From Isoetes taiwanensis (lineage: Eukaryota; Streptophyta; Lycopodiopsida; Isoetales; Isoetaceae), in the NCBI GenBank assembly GCA_021234155.1, contig JAJEKV010000008.1, positions 21,342,487 to 21,406,486 of the forward strand: a stretch of DNA of 64,000 nt. Reading direction: 5' to 3'. Position 1 is the stretch's first letter. Each line of letters opens with the position of its first letter. Below are positions 53,590-64,000 of this stretch, in pieces. A program made the position numbers and the translations under genes. Under the pieces are notes generated by a model. The model searched no databases, was not told the DNA's origin, and was given only the letters and a program-made list of their open reading frames with translations.

Positions 53590-54150
53590 TTATTGGTAGG
53601 TCCATTCATTTTGGACATGCTCTGCTGAGCCAATAAGATTTTTAACAAGGTAGGCAAAGATAAGAGTAATGCTCCCAGAATTAGGTCGTCTCAAAGAGGT
53701 TTTTTTCATACCCTTCAATTGAAGAGAAGCTAGCTTGATTTTGCAGATGGACTCCTCTACAGAATCACTATCTTTCAGCTTGATAGTGAGTGTAGTCCAA
53801 TATAGATTCACTTGCTGAAAGAAATGCTTCCTTTTGTAGATAGAAGAATGTTGATCCCAAGCTTCCTTAGCACTACTTGCAGCCTCAACCTAGGCTATCA
53901 TTGTCATCAAGGTATCTAGTCATTTGATTTGCCTCTCAATCCTTTTGTTACCATTTGAGAAGTGCTTGTCTTTCTATTTCAGATCCTTCCTACTTGCCTC
54001 ACTCCCTTAACAAATCACCACACCTTTGACAGTTGGAGTTGTTGTTGCATTTGACTCTTGATCTATGACTACTAGCCATGGTTCTCTGCTGAGACTATAT
54101 GCTATAGTCCCTTCTTTGCAAACTTGCCCCTAACTGTGGTGAACCTCTGG
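53590..54150 (-). pseudogene. Copia gag (UBN2-type) fragment
   Basis: On the minus strand WLVVIDQESNATTT near 54070 is followed, after frame changes, by SAKEAWDQHSSIYKRK, LYWTTLTIKLKDSDSVEESI and CKIKLASLQLKGM. KEAWD...Y, L....L..L.DSV.E.I..I..L...L is the usual Copia gag pattern. No zinc knuckle, protease or integrase is found. Confidence 0.7.
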
Positions 54151-55059
54151 AAGGCATTGAAATGAGACAATTTCTTAAAATTTTCCATTTACAGCCCTTT
54201 TATCCTCCGTAGGGCATCGCGAATACATTGAGGCTGATCTATTACCTAAGCGAACGGGTGATCCCTAGTTTGCACGTTCAATCGTCGACTCGCTAACACC
54301 GGTGTTCTATGGGCACACCTCACGTATGGTGTGATCTTCTTCCATAGGATTTTATTCTTTTTGTTTAAGGTCCATAGTAAGGAAGTCACCAGACAGTCAA
54401 GTCTAATAGACACCTTCATATCCTATCCATATCGGGTTGCGCCGAATGGACCATAGTGGACATGTATCAACAGAACAAATAGTATCATACTCTAAGCCTT
54501 GGATCTCAAACATTTTCTTCTGCCATAGAGATTGCCATGCTGTGACCATCTTATCGATAGAGAAAGGCCTTTATACAATAGCCTCTACTTATTGATTTGA
54601 GGTTGAAATGCAATTTGTTGAAGCTCTTTATGTCTTAGTTATTGTTCTGCTTTATCTTCAATAGTTTACAATATACGAGCTTCAATGGCAACCGACTTTA
54701 GCTCTTCGTTGTGTGTTGTGATCAATAGTCCAGAAAATATTATCGCTTCCTTAAGGCAATTCTTATTCCAATAACCTTATTGGGAAGCTCATCTTGTTGT
54801 CTTGTGTATCTATCAAAATGGCCCTTACAAGAGGATGAGGGTATAGTGTCAACCCTTGTGACAAGCCATAGATGCAGTGACAATTTTGTGTCAAATACTA
54901 CTCTCTTGACACAAAGTGCCTGTGTTGTGTCAAAATTGTGTCTAGTGCATAGCGTCAAGTATTTCATCAAAGCAATGACCTCCTTTTTGTCAAAATTTTA
55001 TGGCAACTTAAGTAAGTTATTGCAACAACTTTTAAACAATATTATAGCTAAGTTGTGAC

Positions 55060-56470
55060 AACTTATAACAAAATGTTATCCAAAATTTCATCTGATATTT
55101 TGACATAATGTGAGGAGCATTTGTCAACTTTATATTGCAATTTAAGTGGGTCATTGCAACAATTAAGTAATGTAATAAAGAAGCCACAACAACATTTTTC
55201 TAATATTTTTATACATTCCAGTACTGCACCAAGCGACATTACTGGGAATAATCCAAGAATTATTTGGATACCCCAACAACTAGTCATATGAAGTGGATGA
55301 AAAGTAACGACAATTCTGTAGGGTTAAATCGGGCAAAATGCGGGGTAGAACAACAGAATCACCAGGTAAGAGAGAAGAACCTGTCGCAAAAGACAAAACA
55401 TTGTGTAAAAAACGTATTTCTCTAATATGTTGCTGAAGCAGGAAAAAGCATATCTTCATTTTTCAAGATGTTAAATGACTGTCTGTCTCTTGTCTGAGTT
55501 CCTTATTAATATTGCTAATGCTTTGGGCACACACCTGTCCCATTCTATAGTTGATATGTGTGTCTCTCCCATGTGGTCGTGCCTTACCTGACTGTGGTGT
55601 TGTTAAAAGTGTCCCTTTGTTTTTCACACACCCACTGCCACCATTCTAGAAAATTGTTCATTATTGTCTTAGTTCGTAGAATAGTTGTGGTCCCATCTAG
55701 AAAATACTTGCAAGAACAACCCACAGTGTGTTAGCACCTCTTATTTTTCTAGGCATAGTTTTGATCATCGATGAAAATTAATTTTGGGGATTAAAAAAAA
55801 AACAAATTTGGTTAACCTATGGGGGTTTAAGAGATTGATTCGGACAAGTGGAAATTTGCAAACGAGTAATTTAAAGGGAAGAGGTACTTGCTAGGCAATA
55901 TTCAAAGGAGAAAATATTGGGGTCGATACCACCATGCTCATCGACTGGTGAGTCAAGTCGATCGGTGCACCTTGTGGGGACGAAGTCGGTAGATTAAAGC
56001 AGGATAAACAAGTGCTCATATTGGAGCTAGTCAGAATGAGACAATAGCAACAATGCACTGATAGGGAGCTATAAATAATGGGAGCATATTAATGTTATTC
56101 AAGAGATGCAATAACTTAAGATGTGTTTCCTTGCCAAACTTTCATTCTAAATGTGGGCATCCTTGCTTTTGGGGTGCTCACTAAAGCCATATAATGAATT
56201 ATGCCATTGGGCACTCATAATGCGCAACAAAATTATACCATTTGAATTTTTGTTTAATCATCTTCTGAGACGATACTCAGACCTTTAAGTTAAGTTGCGT
56301 CTAAGACGTGTTCAATATTCAAAGAGGGAATTCCATGGCCGTCAGGAACACCCCTAGGCGGAAATGCGGGTTCAAACCCCACATGTTCCAAAACATAGTG
56401 GGTCCAACCTCGCATTTGGAACCAAAGATATATTTGCCGCTCACACTATCTCCCCCGATTGGGGTTATTA
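55060..56470. other. No gene recognised; degenerate repeats at its left edge
   Basis: Around 54995-55240 two diverged stretches share CAACTT..TTGCAA..TTAAGT..GT.ATTGCAACAA. The rest has short frames only. A PolyA-like AAAAAAAAC tract is at 55794. Confidence 0.4.
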
Positions 56471-56545
56471 AATAAATTAGTGGAAACCCTTCCGGATTTC
56501 CATGAAACCCGGAAGGGTTTCCATATTGAACCCCGGAAGGGTTTC
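56470..56545. repeat. GGAAGGGTTTCC inverted repeats
   Basis: Copies of GGAAACCCTTCC and its complement GGAAGGGTTTCC alternate four times within 75 bp, separated by ATTTCCATGAAAC or ATATTGAACC. The same motif forms the field at 62330-62850. Confidence 0.85.
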
Positions 56546-56691
56546 CAGAGAAAGTAGAATTTTTTGGGTGAAGATATCCACCGTCAAAATTAATGACTAG
56601 AATTAAATTTGCGCGTCTATTTTTGAAGAAGCTTTAGGATTTTTTTCTTTTCTGGTCTCTTCTCCGGCGATTTTCCTTCTGAAATTGGCGA

Positions 56692-56790
56692 TTCAAGATT
56701 CAAGGAAGGGTTTCAGTTGTAAGGATTCAAGGAAGTGTTTCAGTGGCGATTCAAGGAAAAAAGATTCACGGAAGCGTTTCAGTAATTCAA
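56692..56790. repeat. GATTCAAGGAAGGGTTTCAGT degenerate tandem repeat, four copies
   Basis: Units GATTCAAGGAAGGGTTTCAG, GATTCAAGGAAGTGTTTCAG, GATTCAAGGAAAAAAG and GATTCACGGAAGCGTTTCAG follow one another. They lie in what looks like a 5' leader ending CTTGAAAAG|GTAAGAAATT at about 56846, a good splice donor. Confidence 0.7.
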
Positions 56791-56960
56791 GAAATCCACA
56801 AGTTTTAGCATCAATCCACTCGTTTCTGAAGTTCGGCTTGAAAAGGTAAGAAATTTTCTACTTCCTACTTCGGATTCAATCACAAAAGTCTTCTGATTTT
56901 ACTTGATGATTCCCTGTAATTATCTAAAAGTGTTGGGTCTGTCTGTATGCGAAAAAAAAC

Positions 56961-57104
56961 CATGAACCCGCCCATTTATTTATCGGAAGAAGAAACGGAG
57001 GAGAAGGAAGAAATGCAAGCTATTCTAGCTATGGCAGATTTGAGGTTTCTATATCCGAAGTTGGAGCACATGTCCACGCAGCCAAAAATAATCCTAAGAA
57101 TATG
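56961..57104 (+). CDS. Short acidic reading frame, unassigned
   Basis: MNPPIYLSEEETEEKEEMQ, then AILAMADLRFLYPKLEHM, then a stop. It lies downstream of the leader-like donor at 56846 and upstream of the membrane-segment exon. No family recognised. Confidence 0.2.
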
Positions 57105-57552
57105 ATTGTTCTTGATGGCAAAAAGCCCAAATCTGAATCTGCAAGTTTCGAACAGGCAACACTACTAAATTCGGCATCTTTTGGGGGTTTGTAAGCAGCT
57201 CCCTAGAAACTAAGGCCTGCATCTGCGGATTTGACGAGAACAAAGAATCAGAAAAAGAAAAGAACCAAAGCTTCAGAATCGTTAAACCAATAAGCTTCAG
57301 AACCATGTGTACGCTCGCTGGCCGGATATGTTGCTGGAGCGCCCAAAGTGTTGCAGAATTCATCTTAATCTGTTCCCGCAAATAAAAAATCAAACATAAA
57401 GCCCAATCCGCGGCATCCCTATTCTAAATCTTTGTCCATGAATCCAGCAAAGAAAAGGTTTTTATTTTTGGAAAATTGCAGTTTAAGTTGGAGCAGCTTG
57501 CCCATGAATCGCGCATGAATCGGCCGGCAGAGGTAGGGATTCCAACAAAAGC

Positions 57553-57879
57553 ATGCATGGTTTTGCAAACAGGCTATATTGCATGCAAATGAAGAATGCC
57601 TGTCACAAGGTTTCCATCAGATCGGATCATAATCAGTTAGCGGGCCTCAAAAGCTGTGGGTCATCAAAACCAAGCACTGGTTTAATTGTAGGTGTCGTCG
57701 TTGGTGGCACTGTGGCTCTGATTGCTATTTCTGGCATCTTGGCATGGTATTTTACCAAGCACCATCGCCAACAAAAAGGTCAGGTTCTTGGAGATGATAA
57801 TACATGGGCTATGAAAATAAAAGCTCCTCGATCTATTACGGCCCGGACCCATCAATGGATTTTAGCCAATCCGATTTAG
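57553..57879 (+). CDS. Membrane-spanning exon, receptor-kinase-like juxtamembrane segment
   Basis: A 108-codon frame contains SSKPSTGLIVGVVVGGTVAL then IAISGILAWYF and the basic stop-transfer KHHRQQKG. A Ser/Pro-rich outer side, a GIIVGVVVGG-type transmembrane helix and a basic inner side are typical of plant receptor-like kinases, where this segment is often one exon. No kinase domain or extracellular repeats are seen nearby, so this is a fragment or an orphan exon. The frame stops at 57879. Confidence 0.4.
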   Translation: MHGFANRLYCMQMKNACHKVSIRSDHNQLAGLKSCGSSKPSTGLIVGVVVGGTVALIAISGILAWYFTKHHRQQKGQVLGDDNTWAMKIKAPRSITARTHQWILANPI

Positions 57880-58730
57880 AATGCTCTGTGTTTCTGTAAA
57901 ATACATTTAGAATGCTCGATTTATAATGTTTGTTTTAAGTTTGATATTGGGGGAGCGATTTGATATATAATGTCTTTTTAAAGTTTGATGTTGGCACAGC
58001 AAGAGGCGGCTTAAAATCTTACGAGGGCGTGTCTTTGAGCTGCGACTTGCAAACGCACAAAACTTCCTGTGTTAGACAAATTTCTCCATCTAGTCCATCA
58101 TAGCTATTTTTGGATGCAATTAGGAGATAAGTAAGTGCATCTAATTCCTTCAAGATTAGCTTAATCCCAACGAATAAATTTTGAATCCTTTTCATCTTGA
58201 ATGCTTGAAGGTGGAGCGCATTTACCAATTGGGCGGATCATCAATCCTCGACAAGTTTTTATTTCCATTAAAAATATTAGAAACACTTGGGTTTTGGGCG
58301 ATCAAATCAAAACTTTACATGTAACAAGTTTATATATTAATGCAAAAGCACTCCAAGTGCAATTTTATTGCATCTCTATTTCTTCTCTCATGTAAATAGT
58401 CATGGCAATAAGAAAAGCCTCGTGGTGATCTCTAGCGAAATAAAAAAGGGCTGAACATATTAAGCTTAGAAGCAACCAAAAAGGGCATGGAAACGAGCCT
58501 TCTATATCGACTTAAATAGATGCTACCTTGAACGATCTTAGCGCACAGTTCACAAACTAAATGTGAACTAGCCAATTCATTTACAATTATGATTTGTCTG
58601 ATTGGAAGTTCTTGTATGTTGTCATTGTGCTTAAAATTTGCTAGGGTTTAGGGTTTTCTTTGTAATAACAGTCTTTCTCATATATTTCAAATAAATTACC
58701 TGCTTATGGTTTTTTTGTGATCTATTCCCT
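57880..58730. other. No gene recognised
   Basis: AT-rich with two similar short stretches (TTTAGAATGCTC; AAGTTTGATATTGG / AAGTTTGATGTTGG). Likely 3' flank of the preceding fragment or intergenic DNA. Confidence 0.4.
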
Positions 58731-58739
58731 GAGATATGG

Positions 58740-61700
58740 CGGATTAGATTAGAAGGCCGGGGATGCAGTGGGCGCGCCACCAGTTCCACAGCCGATTAGG
58801 ACATTCGCGCCTGACGGGTTAGTCCCTAGTATAAGCCTAGGTTTTTAGTATAAGCTTAGGTTAGTTTTGGATTCGTAGTATAACTTTAGGTTAGTCCCGT
58901 AGTATGAGCTTATCCGTTGTTCTCTTACTTCCATTAGTACGTAGAGGAAACGTAATATGCATCTCGTACGTAGAGAAAACTTAATTTTTTTTTTGTCTAT
59001 TGCTTTAGAGTTGTGTGAACTTAGAATTTAGAATTCTTTGGGACGAGCTCCATGGGTATTGGAGAATACTGCCGAGCATTGATCACCATCCCCGGGCTCC
59101 TACAAGGTCCCGTGATAGATGGTTTTGTGAGCACGAGGGTTGCACACATACGCTTCCGGGAGACCAGGGTGGCTGGGGTGTAGGTATGGATGCGGCGAAG
59201 AAGCACCACGAGAGGCAGCATGGGGAGGTACCATGGGTGGCTCGGCCACCTGGTGCACGGAGAGTGCGTCCAGGGGCGAGGAGGACGAGCGCACATGGGA
59301 GAGGAGCCGGCCGCCGGTGGTCGGACAGATGTGCAGTAAGGTAGTATCTTAGTATCGGCCAGGAGGCACGCTTTACGCCTAGAGTTCACAGACGGAGTAG
59401 TGGCAGAGTGGGAGGGCATTGAGAGGACATTCTCGCAGAGGAGTTATTTGCCAAGATACCTGAGGGAGTGACCACGTTGGATGGCGGGGCCAGTGCATCA
59501 CGCTCACTGGGGTGCGATGAGGTTCTACGTGTCCCGACCGATGGCGACGGACCCAGGTTGGGTGGAGGCGGGGGTGTTGTCGAGGAGGAGAGAGGCCTCC
59601 TATTGAGGATGAGGCAGGTGACCCGGGGGCGGTGGGGAGGAGGGAGGATGTCGCGAAGGTGGCGAGGTTCGTGGATTAGGGAACTACTGCCGGACTTGTG
59701 ACCCGATTAGAGGCGGATGATGGTTCTAGCAGCTCTTTTGCCTTTGCTACAGCGGCGAAACACGCCACTCGTGCCATCCCATCTTGCGATGTGGACCTCA
59801 GGCTTGGGAGGGTACCTATCCATGATGCGGGACATGCCCTAGCATCGACCACTCAGCCCTCTGTTCCTCTTACTCCCACCACCCGTTCTCTTTCCCATGC
59901 TCCTAGTTCTCTCCTTGTGCGTCACTCCCATATGCACCACCATCATTCCCATCCCCAGAGGTCTCGTCCCATTCTTTCCTCGCTTGTCTTCCAGCCCTTT
60001 GTTCTTCTAGGGTAGCACCCGTGCCACCATCCCCTTCACGTTGCCATGGACCACCCCTCTTCCCGCATTGCCACCACCATGTTAGCACCTTGCGTTACCA
60101 CCACCACCTCCTTGTGCGCAGTTCTCTTCCCCCGCGTGCTTCCTTCCTTTTCACAGACCAAATCCTTTGGAGTACTACCTAGCCTCTGTTACCTCCCGGG
60201 ACATCACTTTCCTTGGCATTGGTGGATTGGTGAGGAGATACATCACGGACCTCTGTGACAGGGTGGCTGTGAGCCATTATCTTGCGTCCGAAACTCCCTC
60301 AGTGGACCATGCGGCGAGTGCTTCTACTGCTGCAGGTGCCCTCATGCCTCGACACCCGTGTGACAGCAGCCTGAGACCCGAGCTTTCCTGAGAAACCTGA
60401 GCGGAGACCTTCTGAGGAACCCGATTGGTCTGCTGAGAAGATGTCACAAGGATGGACAGAGGCCCGGCAATGTGAAAGCGAGGGGATAAAAGCAATGAAA
60501 GAGAGAGAAAGCAGAGAAAGATAAAACCAGTGACGAGAGAAGGCGAAGAGGAGGAACAAGGGCCAACCATAAGAAATGAAAGCGAGAAAGCGAGAAGCGA
60601 AGAAGTAAACTGAAATGAGATGGCAGCAGCGAAGAATCCAGAGAATATCGAAGCGATGTGATGAACCATTAGTGTGAAGTCACATGGAGAGACATGGGCT
60701 TATCGCGCCTTATGCCCCATTGCAGGTTAGGCGGAGATCGGTCATGAGCATGGACATTTGATAGGACCTTGGCGGTCATGGCATTATATTACCCGAGCGT
60801 CGCGGCGGGACTTCTATCTATGCGGTCTGTCCCTTTGAGGAAGGATGGAGCCGGGCGGCTTCGAACTGGTTGAGGCTAGACAACGGCTTTAGGCACGACC
60901 CAGTTACGGGATGCGGGGAGATTGCAACTGACATCACGAGTGGCGGGCACATGGTTTTGTACCATGTTTATCGCGAAGGCAATGAGGAGGGCGGGTGTTG
61001 AATCTTGTCGAGCCTACGTCACGGGGGTTCCTATTAGGCGGCTTGAGTGAGTTCCTAGATGCAGCATCACGGTGGTTGGTTGGAGTGCACCTTGAGGTTC
61101 TACATCATGTAAGTGCGGCGTCATGTCTTTGTGGTATGCAATGCTTGATTTTTCTACGACACATGCTTTTGCATACATGCGGGGACCTATTAGACACTTG
61201 TTGTGTGAGGATCGTGGGGCGTGTGTTTGTGGACCCCGCGTTCTACCGCAGCGGGCATACCCTTTAAGTGGTGGATCGAGCGCCACGGCGAAGTGTCACC
61301 ATCCTTGGATCCTTTATTAGAGTGATACATATGGTCGGTGATGGATTGGAGGCGGACTTCTGGCGATGTTTTGGCCCGTCGTGCATGTGGGTGAGTGTTA
61401 GTGGAATGTTATGCCTTGACTATGCATGTTTATATGTTTAGGGTAACATCTCTTTGTATCATGATAGTTCCCATTGGTAGAGACATGCGTCCTGCTTTCG
61501 AGACCTTGGCGATTACTCCACCAGCAGGGGACATGAGGATGTCACAAACATCAGTTTATTATTTTGATTCGGGGCATGGAAATGTGGTGGCTGGCGTTTG
61601 TACCATTGGCGGTGAGCAATTATATAAATTGCCTTAGAATGAGTGGGATGGTTGAGGGTTCATCGAGTGCATCGAGGAGAGAGTGCGGGATGGGCTTACA

Positions 61701-61780
61701 CCTCGTTATCCGAGGACATGGGCGTGTAACCCGAGTTGATGCAACGGTTGCGGCGTCCGCGTGAAAGCACGACCATGCGC
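58740..61780. other. GC-rich region with broken frames, probably an old element; unassigned
   Basis: GC content rises sharply from 58740 to 61780. Several frames of 60-110 codons exist on both strands. Parts look protein-like: a Cys/His segment at 59100-59230, EYYLASVTSRDITFLGIGGL then VRRYITDLCDRVAVSHYLAS at 60167-60391, and a charged EKPERRPSEEPDWSAEKM segment near 60390. Frame changes and stops separate them. I see no DDE, reverse transcriptase or helicase motif, so I leave it unnamed. Confidence 0.4.
59015..59344 (+). CDS. Reading frame with one C2H2-like zinc-finger pattern
   Basis: The frame contains WFCEHEGCTHTLPGDQGG then WGVGMDAAKKHHERQHGE, i.e. C-x4-C, about 20 residues, H-x4-H, resembling a C2H2 or BED-type finger. 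An Arg/Gly-rich tail follows. It is a single finger in the GC-rich region, perhaps the DNA-binding part of a dead transposon gene. Confidence 0.3.
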   Translation: MNLEFRILWDELHGYWRILPSIDHHPRAPTRSRDRWFCEHEGCTHTLPGDQGGWGVGMDAAKKHHERQHGEVPWVARPPGARRVRPGARRTSAHGRGAGRRWSDRCAVR

Positions 61781-62329
61781 TTGTTGGCAAAATAGTTTCT
61801 TTTATTAAAATTACATTGATGGAGCCTCGTCTAGATGCTGCTTCGGGTACATCACAATAAACCCTTTAATTTTCTTCTTTTGCACATGACTTGGAAAGTA
61901 TCCATACTCCCACTTCACATGATTTTTCTTTTTATAGGTTGGATGGAATTGGTTTAACCCTTCACCGCCGAATCCGAGGCGACAAGTCCTCTCCTGCGCT
62001 GTGCGTTATTGTATGCATTGTGGCTTTCTCATAACAAGGCCAAGGTTTTATGACTCATATGTATCAAAACGCATGCATTTATCAAGTACTTGAGTTTGCT
62101 TACATTTATCAAATGCCAGTTTGTTCTTTCATGATACATTTATCATTTACTTAAGTTTGTTTCTTTTTCTTTTGGTCTCTTGGCATTAATGCAGCCGGAA
62201 GAATATTTAACAAAGACAAAGGTTATGCAATAGAGATTCATTAGAGCATAGTGCCATGATGCAACATAATAGAGTGCAACTTCCTGCGTCACAGCACTAT
62301 CGAGGTTTCTAAGCTGCGTAATGAAACCT

Positions 62330-62850
62330 AACCTATTTTCCTCCTCATGTGGAAACTAACCTGTTTCCTCATTTTGTGACCCTTCCTCCTATGGAAACCT
62401 TCCCAATTTCCATCATGCAAGGAAATTGGGGAAGGTTTCCTCAAGTAATTTTGATCAAATTTTTGAGTGGCCGTGCCGCTCTCGATGGACGTAGCCTTGC
62501 CGGTCCGTGTAGGCATTGAGCCATAAAGGCTCGCGATGTGTAAATGTTAAAAAATATTTTGTGCGACCCTTGACTTTCCATGAAACCCTTCAGGTTTTCC
62601 ATGGAAACCCTTGACTTTCAATATGGAAACCCTTGGCTTTCCATGGAAACCCTTCAGGGTTTTAATGGAAAACCCTTAGGGTTTTCAATTTACGGAAGCG
62701 GGAAGGGTTTATCCATGAAGCCGGGAAAAGTACAATAATAGGAAGGGTTTTCCATAAACTGGAAGGGTTTCCATGGAAAGCGGAAGAGGTTTCTATTAAA
62801 ACAGGAAGGGTTTCCATTCAAGCTTAGGAAGGGTTTCCATGAGAGCCAAC
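62330..62850. repeat. Field of GGAAGGGTTTCC / GGAAACCCTT motifs
   Basis: A dozen or more copies of (G)GAAACCCTT or its complement occur, many joined as inverted pairs such as AAACCCTTAGGGTTTT and GGTTTCCATGGAAA. Spacing is irregular. The same motif occurs at 56470-56545, about 6 kb away. The core AAACCCT equals the plant telo-box, but no true telomeric array is present. Confidence 0.85.
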
Positions 62851-62859
62851 CCAAATCCG

Positions 62860-64000
62860 GTACATTACTTAAAACCATCGTGTATTGCATCTACTATAAA
62901 TTTATTGTATAAAATTAATCACCTATAAGAGAGCATTGCATTATGCAATTATGCAAGCAAACAGGGAAATTATAGATGTATCGTCCAACCTTTGGAAGCG
63001 GAACTCAAACAAAAGGTATTATTGATGTACCGTTCAACCTTTGAAAGGAACTGGAAATCTGAATCCGATCCGCGCTCTTTCCCTTGTTCTTGGTGGTGGG
63101 CGAAGAATCACGTAGGCAGCGTGTGTGGAACGGCGGTGCAGAAGCTGCAAGATCACACCATTCTTTGCTTCTGTGGTAAATGCTTAACGGATCTATGCTT
63201 CTTGTTTGCCAAGGAAAATCAGTAAATTTTTTTTTTTCCAAAGAAATTCTTGTTTTATAGGGCCTAAATGTGTCGATCTGCATACAGGCTGAAGGAGCTT
63301 GCATCTCTTCGTCATCTTCTTTCTTCTGAGCAAGGTTAGTTCAAGGGTTTTAAAGATCAAAAGCGTGATGTCAGTGTTGGAAAATCTGATTGAACAATCT
63401 TGTCAACATTGCAAAATCGTTGCTCCGCCGAAGTGTCTATGCCGACAAAATCGTAGCAGCTAGGATCGTTGTTTCTAATCTGGTCTAATTTTTTCTCAGA
63501 AGACATTTTGGTAGGCTGTGCCGCGCGATTCCCCTTCTGTCCTACATCTTGTAGCCCTGCAGAACTAAACCAACCTTCTTCACAAAATCAAGGAAGCCGT
63601 GCCTGATCAATTCATATTTTGGGCTCCTTCTGCCTCTAGGGAAAAATGAGAAAAGAAACCTGTTGATCAGTTTTATTTACGAGGAACTAAGACAGTAGTA
63701 TATGTTGCATCTAGGATGCCTGCTGCCTATAAGGTACAGTATTGTGTTTATCGAGATGTGTTATTGTTTTATGATTTATGTGTTTGTTAAGCCACAATTT
63801 GCAATGAACAAGTTTTTGACATTCTGTCACAAGATTTAATATATCAGATTGAAACTTGCAATCTGCAATAGCTGGTTTCTTTCTTTTTGGGTGAGAATAC
63901 GATAGACATTTATCTCTAGAATAAAAATTAATTTGCTGCTGCATTGAAGGTTGCGCGGCGTTTGCTAGGGCATGATCAGGCCTCATGCATGCTAGATTTG
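62860..64000. other. No gene recognised
   Basis: Short frames only. A splice-like stretch at about 63289-63333 (CAG then CTGAAGGAGCTTGCATC, ending GAGCAAG|GTTAG) could be an exon reading LKELASLRHLLSSEQ, but no partner exon was found. Confidence 0.35.

Larger units (their letters stand above)
52207..54826 (-). mobile_element. Copia-type retrotransposon remnant between direct repeats
   Basis: Two direct repeats of about 245 bp (52207-52453 and 54583-54826), roughly 85-90% alike by eye, share CTTTATCTTCAATAG and GAAAATATTATCGCTTCCTT. Between them a minus-strand Copia gag fragment is readable. The repeats could be parts of LTRs, but I could not find TG/CA ends, a primer-binding site or the pol region. 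Confidence 0.5.

Noticed and set aside
52207-54826. Firm call of a complete LTR retrotransposon
   Set aside because: No TG...CA termini, primer-binding site, polypurine tract or pol could be found; only gag and two direct repeats are supported.
62330-62850. Interstitial telomere
   Set aside because: The AAACCCT core is present, but there is no head-to-tail TTTAGGG array; units are in both orientations and embedded in GGAA..TTCC context.

Overview
The window looks like nuclear DNA of a land plant with a transposon-rich genome. The evidence is a spliced VPS20 gene, a second spliced gene of a plant-specific family, PPR-protein remains, plant-type LINEs, a tRNA-derived SINE and a Copia gag remnant. 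The amount of old, nested transposon DNA and the long introns would suit a seed-free plant such as a fern, but that is inference. Almost every recognisable coding stretch carries frameshifts or stops. Some of this is real decay. Some may be uncorrected indels, because clear homology often jumps frame at short homopolymers or dinucleotide runs.

Layout. 1-2.4 kb: no gene recognised. 2.4-4.2 kb (minus): a spliced plant-family gene. 4.4-4.55 kb: one copy of a dispersed hairpin element whose partner lies at 40.2 kb. 7.3-10.4 kb: a LINE (plus) with repeated 5' units, ORF1 and endonuclease, interrupted by the 3' end of a second LINE (minus). 11.25-29.64 kb: a nest of two terminal-inverted-repeat (TIR) elements. 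29.9-33.5 kb (minus): three coiled-coil, gag-like reading frames. 34.2 kb: a SINE. 34.8-35.8 kb: duplicated palindrome-bearing units. 35.8-37.0 kb (minus): a 5'-truncated LINE with reverse transcriptase. 38.5 kb: a 245-bp LINE tail with a perfect 20-bp target duplication. 41.8-42.3 kb: a CpG-rich insert. 43-44.7 kb: PPR remains. 47.2-49.8 kb: VPS20. 52.2-54.8 kb: Copia remnant. 57.6 kb: a membrane-segment exon. 58.7-61.8 kb: a GC-rich unassigned region. 62.3-62.9 kb: a GGAAGGGTTTCC repeat field.

The most unusual object is the 18.4-kb nest. The outer element (11253-29641) has 28-bp-class TIRs starting GGGTGAAAGTAT and a 4-bp AAAT target duplication. Its minus-strand gene has a D-D-D/E-like motif set (IIDFAENY, IDGCSSQF, HGKGEHDG), and it also carries an NIF/SCP-type phosphatase reading frame. 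The inner element (15029-23960) has its own 30-bp TIRs (29/30 matching) and a 4-bp AAGA duplication. It encodes a DUF7869-like recombinase candidate (DGMDQ, LDNTTRENKN, GHTH) and, divergently, a ParB-like protein (YYVLGGTHSYKARKEL followed by GVTDEEAKVIAASHNL). About 40 exact or near copies of the 16-bp palindrome GGTATAAATTTATACC lie in the introns and flanks of the ParB-like gene and upstream of the recombinase gene. A ParB-like protein next to arrays of parS-sized palindromes inside a eukaryotic TIR transposon is the best candidate here for an undescribed system. That functional link is a hypothesis.
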